Positions 1 to 5,220 of a stretch of DNA of 6,000 nucleotides are shown here, in pieces; position 1 is the first letter of the stretch, and each line of letters opens with the position of its first letter. Source of the stretch: JBBIRM01 sp964517975 (GTDB taxonomy: Bacteria; Desulfobacterota; BSN033; UBA1163); the NCBI GenBank assembly GCA_964517975.1, contig CAZFDM010000221.1, positions 1 through 6,000 on the forward strand, read 5' to 3'. Both the position numbers and the translations under genes were made by a program. A model generated the notes under the pieces. The model made no database searches and was not told the DNA's origin. It worked only from the letters and a program-made list of their open reading frames with translations.

Positions 1-616
1 GTTCCGTGATGAGGATGGTCATCCCTGTTCTTTCATTGATTTCCTTCACGGCCTCAACCAGTCTCGATTGGATGGCTGGGCTTAGTCCCATTAAGGGTTC
101 ATCCAAAAGCAAAAGTTTGGGTTGGGCCATTAAGGCCCTTCCAATCGCTAACATTTGCTGTTCCCCACCACTTAAAAACCCACCCTCTCTCTTTTTTAAC
201 TCCTTTAAGGCTGGGAAAAGGCTGAATACGTATTCAAGAGTCCTCTTGGCTTCTGAACGCGAGGCCAGATAACCTCCTATCTTGAGATTTTCGAGGGTGC
301 TACTCTCTGGAAAAATTCGGCGCCTTTCTGGACAGAGGACGATCCCCATCCGAGTCCTTTCACTCGGTTTAATATCGATCGTTTCTTTCCCTTTAAATTT
401 AATCCCGCCCAGAATAGTGATCCTTTCTCCCCCTTTCATCCTCTCCGTCTTTTTCATATCGAGGATGATCCCTGAAATCGTAAACATCAATGTCGATTTG
501 CCCGCTCCATTGGGTCCAAATACCCCTGTGATCTCACCTTCCCGGCAACTAAGACTTATATTATTAAGCGCCAGGGCATTCTCATAAAAAACCATGAGAT
601 TATGGATTTGTAGCAT
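1..616 (-). CDS. livF: Branched-chain-type ABC transporter ATP-binding protein LivF (C-terminus outside window)
   Basis: This is the second of the two ATPases that drive a HAAT-type importer; it acts on the cytoplasmic face with LivG. Translating from ATG at 616 gives 205 residues with no stop before the window edge. Visible motifs are Walker A GPNGAGKST (residues 34-42), ABC signature LSGGEQQ (148-154), Walker B LLLLDEP (168-174), and the start of the switch region (ILITE, 201-205). The beginning MLQIHNL and the segment CPERRRIFP (95-103) are characteristic of LivF rather than LivG. Two oddities: the stretch between TISG (46-49) and the conserved GI of residues 91-92 looks roughly a dozen residues longer than usual and is rich in K, E and G; and the usual PEGRR is PERRR. 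The start lies 4 nt after the livG stop, so translation is probably coupled. The ribosome site is weak: GGAG is 12 nt away and AAGG only 2 nt. About 30-40 C-terminal residues are missing. Confidence 0.95.
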   Translation of the reverse strand, partial: MLQIHNLMVFYENALALNNISLSCREGEITGVFGPNGAGKSTLMFTISGIILDMKKTERMKGGERITILGGIKFKGKETIDIKPSERTRMGIVLCPERRRIFPESSTLENLKIGGYLASRSEAKRTLEYVFSLFPALKELKKREGGFLSGGEQQMLAIGRALMAQPKLLLLDEPLMGLSPAIQSRLVEAVKEINERTGMTILITE

Positions 617-620
617 CGCC

Positions 621-1370
621 TTATTTCACTCCGAGGTAGGCCTGCTTGACCACCTCGCTTTTTGCAATCTCCGTAGGGACATCTTCGGCTATCTTCTGAC
701 CAAAATTCATCACCATCACTCGATTGGCTAACTGGAAGAGTTCTCTGACCCTATGTTCCACCATCATGATAGTGATGCCATTCATCTGGAGTCTCTCAAT
801 GATGGGAATCATGGCTGTAATCTCACTGACACTTAGTCCTGAAAAAATCTCATCCATAATAATGGTGTGAGGTCTGAGGGCAAGGCATCTTGCCAACTCA
901 AGGCGTTTCAAATAGCCTTCTGGAAATGTCGAGGCAGGTTTATAGGGGACATGTGCATCCCGCTCAAACCCAATCTCTTCTAAGATATCAAGGGCGACCG
1001 TATCCCTGTCACCCAGTTTACCTCCGGTTGTGCGCTGGATTCTTGAAGAAAATAATGGGACCACGAGATTCTTAACTGCCGAAAGGGACGGATAAGGTCT
1101 TGGTATCTGGAAGGTCCGTACAATCCCAAGCCCAGAGATCTGATGGGGCGACCATCCTGTAACCTTCTTTTCTCCAGCAAAAATGACCCCTTCATCTGGT
1201 TTAACAAAACCTGTGATGATATTGACCAATGTCGTTTTCCCAGAGCCATTGGGTCCGATGATGCCTAAGATTTCGCCTTTGAATAAATCAAAACTTACCT
1301 GATTAACCGCCTTCACACCTCCAAACGACTTGCTAACCCCTTTGGCCCTAAGAACGACTTCTTGATTCAT
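621..1370 (-). CDS. livG: Branched-chain-type ABC transporter ATP-binding protein LivG
   Basis: This is the first ATPase of the importer, 249 residues, a normal length for LivG. Motifs in order: Walker A GPNGSGKTT (39-47), Q-loop RTFQ (85-88, a LivG hallmark), a degenerate signature FPEGYLKRLELAR (149-161) in place of the usual LPYGxQRRLEIAR, Walker B IIMDEIFSGL (170-179) with DEI rather than DEP, and H-loop MVEH (203-206). The signature keeps the glycine and the KRLELAR helix, and DE plus GL are intact, so an active ATPase is likely. Similar LKRLELAR/DExxxGL forms occur in one branch of LivG proteins. The ATG at 1370 was chosen because it forms an ATGA overlap with the livM stop and matches the family start; a TTG at 1382 would add only four residues. 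GGA with a 7-nt spacing precedes the ATG, which suggests coupling to livM translation. Confidence 0.96.
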   Translation of the reverse strand: MNQEVVLRAKGVSKSFGGVKAVNQVSFDLFKGEILGIIGPNGSGKTTLVNIITGFVKPDEGVIFAGEKKVTGWSPHQISGLGIVRTFQIPRPYPSLSAVKNLVVPLFSSRIQRTTGGKLGDRDTVALDILEEIGFERDAHVPYKPASTFPEGYLKRLELARCLALRPHTIIMDEIFSGLSVSEITAMIPIIERLQMNGITIMMVEHRVRELFQLANRVMVMNFGQKIAEDVPTEIAKSEVVKQAYLGVK

Positions 1371-2380
1371 ACCTCTATCCAATGTTCAAACTGATGATAC
1401 TTTCTTTCTAAATATGGGACGAGTCCTTCGGTGCTAAAGATGACAAGACCTGCTAAGATCAGGCTATAGAAGACAACCCTCAAGGGTCCAAAGGCCCGAA
1501 GCATCTCTGAGAGGGGAGCAAGGATAAAGGCGCCAATGACCGGACCTACCAGTGTTCCGCCTCCTCCCACGACAGTGGCAGCAATGGGAAATATGGAAAA
1601 GTCTAAAGCGAAGAGTGATAATCCCATCCAGCCATAAAGATGCGCAAGATAGGCTCCAGCAAAACAGCCTATGGCTGAGCCTAATAAAACAGCCTTTGTC
1701 TTAAACCAGGTGATATTGATATTGGAGGCCTTGACCGCCTGATCATTATCTCGAATGGCTCGAAGCACTATGCCGAAATCTTCATTCATAAGTCTTCGGA
1801 TCCCAAAGGTGAGAAGGATGATGATGGGTAAAATGAGGTAGAGTTCCACCCATATATTAGGAAAGGTGGAGAGTCCAGGCAACCCATCTGTCCCACCAAA
1901 GATATTCAGAGCCTGAATCACTCTTGCAAAGAGGAGGGGATACATTAGGCTAACAATGGCAAAGTAGATCCCTCTCATGGGTAAACAGGGAAGCAGAAAA
2001 AGTGTGCAAATCACTGCTCCACCAAGGGTGGCAATAGGGATGGTGAAGATTATTGGAACGTTCCATGCGGAATTCAGAAGTCCTGAAATATAACCCCCCA
2101 CACCTGTGAAGAACGCACCGCCTAAACAGACAATACCTACAAAATTGGTTAAAAAGTCAAATACCAATGCCAAAAGGGCAAAGAGGCAGGCAATCACAAT
2201 GATTCTCTGCCAGGCCATCGTCGGGACAACCAGAGGAAGGATGAGCAATCCCACCACAAACGCAACCGTTGGAAGAGCCATGTAGGTAATCCCCTGCCAG
2301 GAGGAAATGGCATAGATTCCTTCGGTTCTGACTTTGATACCTCGATCGATTCGCTCTTTTCTTCGTTCTTTTTTTTCCAA
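1367..2380 (-). CDS. livM: Branched-chain-type ABC transporter permease LivM
   Basis: This is an inner-membrane permease, 337 residues, that forms the translocation channel with LivH. A charged cytoplasmic N-terminus (rich in K, E and R, residues 2-20) is followed by many hydrophobic segments starting near residue 35. Family signatures visible are MRGIYFAIVSL (135-145), FGGTDGLPGL (161-170), the ATPase-contacting EAA-type loop FGIVLRAIRDNDQAV (202-216), and the late GGGGTLVGPVIGAF segment. The start is TTG at 2380: AAAAGGA (2393-2387) sits 6 nt upstream, an in-frame TAA lies a few codons further up, and the first in-frame ATG is residue 34, which would cut into the first hydrophobic segment. 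The stop TGA overlaps the livG ATG. Unlike the other operon junctions, 249 bp separate this gene from livH. Specificity cannot be inferred from the permease. Confidence 0.96.
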   Translation of the reverse strand: MEKKERRKERIDRGIKVRTEGIYAISSWQGITYMALPTVAFVVGLLILPLVVPTMAWQRIIVIACLFALLALVFDFLTNFVGIVCLGGAFFTGVGGYISGLLNSAWNVPIIFTIPIATLGGAVICTLFLLPCLPMRGIYFAIVSLMYPLLFARVIQALNIFGGTDGLPGLSTFPNIWVELYLILPIIILLTFGIRRLMNEDFGIVLRAIRDNDQAVKASNINITWFKTKAVLLGSAIGCFAGAYLAHLYGWMGLSLFALDFSIFPIAATVVGGGGTLVGPVIGAFILAPLSEMLRAFGPLRVVFYSLILAGLVIFSTEGLVPYLERKYHQFEHWIEV

Positions 2381-2386
2381 AACGAT

Positions 2387-2393
2387 TCCTTTT
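2387..2393 (-). promoter_or_regulatory. Ribosome-binding site supporting a TTG start for livM
   Basis: AAAAGGA on the minus strand is followed by 6 nt and then TTG at 2380-2378. No ATG or GTG is usable nearby, and an in-frame stop lies just upstream, so this site decides the livM start. Confidence 0.7.
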
Positions 2394-2447
2394 AAGTGCT
2401 GTTTTTAAATCTAACCAAAAATATTTGAAATTTCCCCTTGTATAATG

Positions 2448-2487
2448 CCCCTCTCCCCAGCAGGGGAGAGGGAGGGGATGAGGGGGC
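2448..2487. repeat. GC-rich palindromic intergenic repeat, copy 1
   Basis: Perfect 10-bp arms, CCCTCTCCCC at 2449-2458 and GGGGAGAGGG at 2463-2472, enclose a 4-nt loop (AGCA). A purine-rich tail AGGGGATGAGGGGG follows to 2486. The element shares the 10-mer GAGAGGGAGG (2466-2475 here) and its general design with the copy at 4874-4910, in the same orientation. No T-tract follows on either strand, so it is not an intrinsic terminator. In the operon mRNA it would form a strong hairpin between livH and livM. CCCTCTCCCC/GGGGAGAGGG hairpins of this kind are common dispersed intergenic repeats in several proteobacterial groups. Confidence 0.85.
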
Positions 2488-2600
2488 AAATGTTAGAAGA
2501 AAATCTCAAATATTCAACGTAAGAATCTAAAATCCAAATTTTTCAATATCCAAATCTCTTCAGTCATTTTTTATCTGGAGCATTTAAATTTGTTTTGGGT

Positions 2601-2624
2601 TTCGAATTTCGTGCTTCGAATTTC
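2601..2624. repeat. Pair of 10-bp direct repeats (TTCGAATTTC)
   Basis: TTCGAATTTC occurs at 2601-2610 and again at 2615-2624, separated by GTGC. Each copy contains the palindrome TTCGAA. The pair lies just 3' of the livH stop in the spacer. It resembles low-complexity dispersed intergenic sequence rather than a defined operator; no function is apparent. Confidence 0.6.
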
Positions 2625-2629
2625 TATTT

Positions 2630-3496
2630 TTAGACCCTCTCCTCAAGTTCTTTCTGTCTCCCGAGAAGGCCTGATGGTTTGATAATCAATGTAATAATAA
2701 TAAAGAGCAATACAACCACCATTTGCCAGTGAGGCCCTAACAAAGCAGTGGCCAGGATTTGAGAATACCCTAATAAAAGGGCACCAGCAAAGACTCCAGC
2801 CCAGCTTCCTAATCCCCCAACGATACAGACCGCAATGGCGTTGATCAGAACCATATATCCCGTTTCTACAGTGATGTTGCCCAAAGGGAGAATGACCACC
2901 GCAGAGATCCCAGCAAGGGCAGAGCCCATGGCTAAGGCAACGACTGCTGTCCGGTCTGGCTCAATACCGGACATCATGCTTGCATGCTTATCCTGGGCGA
3001 TCGCTCTCAGGGATAATCCTACCTTCGTATGATGGGTAAATACCCAGAGAAAGGCCATGATGGCTAAACCCACACCGATGATGAGAAGTCTCTGCCAATC
3101 GATCATGACCCCCAGGATATTAACCGATCCTTTGACAAAGGGTGGAAGCATATAGGTTTCACTAATAAAACCTCTCCAGCGAAACAACTCCATGATCGCT
3201 ATCCCTATGCTTAAAGAAGCGATAATCTCTGAGTCTGGCATGCCTTTGACTCGGATCAGGAGAAAACGATAAATTGCACCCCCGATGAGGGAGACAATCA
3301 GGATAGAAAGGACGATCGATCCAATATAGTTTATTCCCACCCGGTTAAGGAAAAGCCAGGTCGAAAAACCCACCAAGATATAGAGGGCCCCATGAGCGAA
3401 GTTGGCCAACCGGCTGACGCCATAAACGAGTGCAAAACCACTTGCTAATAGGGCCAAAATGACACTATTGACAAGCCCAAAGATAAAGATGTGCAT
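2630..3496 (-). CDS. livH: Branched-chain-type ABC transporter permease LivH
   Basis: This is the partner permease to LivM, 288 residues and strongly hydrophobic throughout, consistent with a multi-span inner-membrane protein of normal LivH length. The N-terminal signature SGFALVYGVSRLANFAHGAL (19-38) is the classic LivH motif. The cytoplasmic EAA-type loop GLSLRAIAQDKHASMMSGI (160-178), which docks on the ATPases, is intact. A late glycine-rich GGLGSWAGVFAGALLLG segment matches the conserved last part of the family. The ATG at 3496 is preceded by AGGA (3504-3501) at 4-nt spacing and lies 11 nt after the stop of the binding-protein gene, so the two are co-transcribed. Downstream, the operon continues to livM only after a 249-bp spacer. 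Confidence 0.96.
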   Translation of the reverse strand: MHIFIFGLVNSVILALLASGFALVYGVSRLANFAHGALYILVGFSTWLFLNRVGINYIGSIVLSILIVSLIGGAIYRFLLIRVKGMPDSEIIASLSIGIAIMELFRWRGFISETYMLPPFVKGSVNILGVMIDWQRLLIIGVGLAIMAFLWVFTHHTKVGLSLRAIAQDKHASMMSGIEPDRTAVVALAMGSALAGISAVVILPLGNITVETGYMVLINAIAVCIVGGLGSWAGVFAGALLLGYSQILATALLGPHWQMVVVLLFIIITLIIKPSGLLGRQKELEERV

Positions 3497-3507
3497 TGAG
3501 TCCTATT

Positions 3508-4794
3508 CTATTTCATCCAAGGGGGTAGTTCTAAACTTTTCGTTGCTATTTTTTCTGGGAAGACGACCACCCTCTTCCCATCAATCCATTGGGCCCACAT
3601 GCCCACAGCTGTCTCCTTTGGATCTCCATTCTCAATAATCTGATGGCTCTTTGGGTCAAACCTTACCCTTCCGTAAGTCCCCATTAAATCTGTTTTTTCT
3701 AATGCGGTGATTATCGCTTCAGAATCAAGGGACTTTGCCCTCTCAATGGCGTCTTTCAGGATGTAGACCACGGTATAACTTGTTGAGGTCCATTCTGACC
3801 TTGGCTCCGTTCCAAACTTTTTCTTATGGGCAGAGACAAACCCTTCGCTCAGAGGAATTGCCTTGGTGGCTACTGAACCTGCCTTTGCATAAAGAACGAC
3901 GGAGTATGCAACCTTACCTTCCGTAGCCTTCCAGGTACCTTCATCCTGGAGGGCATGGATATAACCAATAGGCAGGGAGGCAACCTTCATATCATACCAC
4001 TGTTTCATTAAAATGGAGACCTCAGGCATATCAAACCATGGAATTAAGTATTGAGCGTTTCCTTCTTTTGCCTTGGAGAGCCCTACAGAGAAGTCCGTTG
4101 TCCCTGTTGGGTAGACTTCATAACCAATGATCTTCCACCCCTTCTTCTCAAGCCCTTCCTTCAGAGAGGTCCCCGCTGCACGGGCATGGGCAACATCTTG
4201 AACCATGATGAAGACTTTATCAAATCCTTTTTTGGCCTTGATCGACTCAAAGGTATTGATAGCCCCTCCGATCATTGGAATCACGCTTCCTGTTGTTCGA
4301 AAGCAATATTTATACTTATCATAGTTCTCTGCAATCCGTTTGTGATAGGCAGGACTCAATACCCCTGCTGAAAGGATGGAAACGGTCTTATGTTTTGACA
4401 ATACATCCATAGCAGCCAGAGCTGCCTCTGAACGGATAGGCCCCCCTACAATAAAATTGGCCTTCTTCTCAATGATCAACCTCTCAACCCCTACCAGTGC
4501 CTCAGCAACCGGAACCCCTGGTTCAAGGTCACGGGTATCGCTGATTTCAAGTTTTAAGGGCCGCATTTTCCCAGCCACATTGACTCCGCCCTTGGCATTA
4601 ATCTCTTCGACTGCCAACGTAATCCCTCTTTCTGCATCCACTCCGTCTGGATATCCTCGGGAGATTGGGACACCAAGAACAATGGGCTGGGCCATAACCC
4701 CTCCTTGAACCCAAAAACAAACCCCAAGCAACACTAAAAGAATTGGAACCAAAAATAACCTAAGACCAAAATCCCTTATGAATGTCTTTTTCAT
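3508..4794 (-). CDS. Periplasmic substrate-binding protein of the HAAT-type ABC transporter (LivK-like)
   Basis: This is the receptor that captures the solute in the periplasm and delivers it to LivH/LivM; 428 residues with a type-I periplasmic-binding fold. A signal peptide is clear: MKKTFIR, a hydrophobic core at about residues 13-31, and a likely cleavage after VMA (35). The cysteine at 26 follows LGV, not a lipobox, so a lipoprotein is unlikely. The mature start IVLGVPISRG, then GVDAERGITLAVEEINAKGG, matches the Peripla_BP_6/LivK family. The C-terminal part (TYGRVRFD, WIDGKRVVVFPE, ending PPWMK) is typical of a non-E. coli branch, so I give no symbol. The start is ATG 4794, with AAGGAGG 5 nt upstream; a longer frame from TTG 4839 would begin inside the promoter. 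As the first gene it sits directly behind a strong promoter. Ligand unknown: amino acid, amide or aromatic acid are all possible for this family. Confidence 0.94.
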   Translation of the reverse strand: MKKTFIRDFGLRLFLVPILLVLLGVCFWVQGGVMAQPIVLGVPISRGYPDGVDAERGITLAVEEINAKGGVNVAGKMRPLKLEISDTRDLEPGVPVAEALVGVERLIIEKKANFIVGGPIRSEAALAAMDVLSKHKTVSILSAGVLSPAYHKRIAENYDKYKYCFRTTGSVIPMIGGAINTFESIKAKKGFDKVFIMVQDVAHARAAGTSLKEGLEKKGWKIIGYEVYPTGTTDFSVGLSKAKEGNAQYLIPWFDMPEVSILMKQWYDMKVASLPIGYIHALQDEGTWKATEGKVAYSVVLYAKAGSVATKAIPLSEGFVSAHKKKFGTEPRSEWTSTSYTVVYILKDAIERAKSLDSEAIITALEKTDLMGTYGRVRFDPKSHQIIENGDPKETAVGMWAQWIDGKRVVVFPEKIATKSLELPPWMK

Positions 4795-4799
4795 AACGC

Positions 4800-4806
4800 C
4801 CTCCTT
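4800..4806 (-). promoter_or_regulatory. Strong Shine-Dalgarno site of the binding-protein gene
   Basis: AAGGAGG on the minus strand lies 5 nt from ATG 4794. It fixes the start at MKKTF, the first residues of the signal peptide, and rules out the 15-residue longer reading. Confidence 0.88.
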
Positions 4807-4821
4807 TCTAAGATTTTTCTC

Positions 4822-4850
4822 ATTATCGTGATTGCCCAAACCAAAGTCAA
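4822..4850 (-). promoter_or_regulatory. Sigma70-type promoter of the transporter operon
   Basis: On the minus strand the -35 box TTGACT (4850-4845) and the -10 box GATAAT (4827-4822) are separated by exactly 17 bp. Each box has one mismatch to consensus. An AT-rich, UP-like stretch precedes the -35 box (roughly 4873-4851). Transcription would start near 4815, giving a leader of about 20 nt that holds the AAGGAGG site. The position, directly upstream of the first transporter gene, supports use as the operon promoter. Assigned from sequence only. Confidence 0.75.
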
Positions 4851-4873
4851 GTTTAAAGATTTTTTATTAGTAA

Positions 4874-4910
4874 CCCTTCCCTCAATTGGGGGAAGGGCCC
4901 GAGAGGGAGG
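4874..4910. repeat. GC-rich palindromic intergenic repeat, copy 2
   Basis: Arms CCCTTCCCTC (4874-4883) and GGGGGAAGGG (4888-4897) surround AATT, with one T:G mismatch at 4882/4889. A tail with GAGAGGGAGG (4901-4910) follows, the same 10-mer as in the copy at 2448-2487. It lies just upstream of the operon promoter. On the minus strand the hairpin is followed by TTACTAATAAAAAATC, which is not a T-tract, so it is a poor candidate for an intrinsic terminator of the upstream genes. Confidence 0.75.
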
Positions 4911-5109
4911 TTGGAGAAAATCTTAGGGCGGTAACCTTAAATTGCTCCCTAATCGTTAGACCTCCAACCCTGTCACCCCTTGACCCAATTCCTCTTATGG
5001 TTGTTGGCCCTACATAAAAGATATCCAATAGACCCGCGTTCTAAGATTTTCGAAGGCATCCCTATCGGGCCCATAGATATTCCTACCCTTTAGTGAGGGA
5101 TTACTTTTA
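4911..5109. other. Non-coding spacer upstream of the transporter operon
   Basis: About 200 bp without a supportable gene. It holds two of the three copies of the 10-mer AAAATCTTAG: one on the plus strand at 4917-4926, and one on the minus strand at 5050-5041. Two short open stretches on the minus strand have a protein-like look (about 5087-5010 and 5040-4882), but neither has a ribosome-binding site and the second ends inside the palindrome. No intrinsic terminator was found for the amidohydrolase or the ligase remnant. Confidence 0.5.
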
Positions 5110-5220
5110 TTATGTCTCTCGAATAATCCTTTTGGCCTTACCTTCAAATCGGGGAAGCTCACCGACCTTTACTACCTCAACATCTGGAGTCACCCCAATC
5201 CGAAATTTAAACCATCTATT
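5110..5220 (-). pseudogene. 3' remnant of a phenylacetate-CoA-ligase (PaaK)-like gene
   Basis: A minus-strand frame ending in TAA at 5112-5110 encodes about 36 residues containing RIGVTPDVEVV and LPRFEGKAKRII. This matches the extreme C-terminus of PaaK-type acyl-CoA ligases, where xVTPxVExV is followed by GxLPRxEGKAKRVID. The LPRxEGK part corresponds to the ANL-superfamily A10 motif with its lysine. The fragment has no frameshift and keeps its natural stop, but everything upstream (roughly 400 codons in a whole enzyme) is absent. The DNA directly before it is the amidohydrolase 3' end in another frame, and this frame hits a TAG within that gene. No start codon with a ribosome-binding site is present, so it is a scar and not a gene. 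Family assignment rests on motif recognition, without a search. Confidence 0.72.

Larger units (their letters stand above)
2381..2629. other. Intra-operon spacer between livH and livM
   Basis: This 249-bp non-coding stretch interrupts an otherwise compact operon. It is AT-rich except for a GC-rich palindrome (2448-2487). A 9-bp inverted repeat, AATATTTGA at 2420-2428 and its complement at 2506-2514, flanks that palindrome. A pair of TTCGAATTTC direct repeats lies near the livH end (2601-2624). The livM ribosome-binding site is at 2393-2387. I see no gene, no T-tract terminator and no convincing promoter in it, so livM, livG and livF are probably read through from upstream. Confidence 0.7.

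Noticed and set aside
6..587. Plus-strand open frames opposite livF.
   Set aside because: These are shadows of livF, whose minus-strand frame carries all ABC ATPase motifs.
1371..1382. TTG at 1382 as the livG start.
   Set aside because: ATG 1370 gives the family-typical start and an ATGA overlap with the livM stop.
2157..2489. A minus-strand open frame of 110 codons starting in the palindrome.
   Set aside because: It overlaps livM in another frame and its N-terminal part only translates the repeat; no family likeness.
4795..4839. A 15-residue N-terminal extension of the binding protein from TTG 4839.
   Set aside because: It would begin inside the promoter spacer, run over the -10 box, and lacks a ribosome site; ATG 4794 has AAGGAGG at ideal spacing and starts a normal signal peptide.
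4874..4897. The palindrome as an intrinsic terminator.
   Set aside because: No run of T follows the stem on either strand.
4909..4969. Inverted repeat GGTTGGAG (4909-4916) / CTCCAACC (4962-4969).
   Set aside because: Only 8 bp with a 45-nt loop; too weak to claim as a structure or operator.
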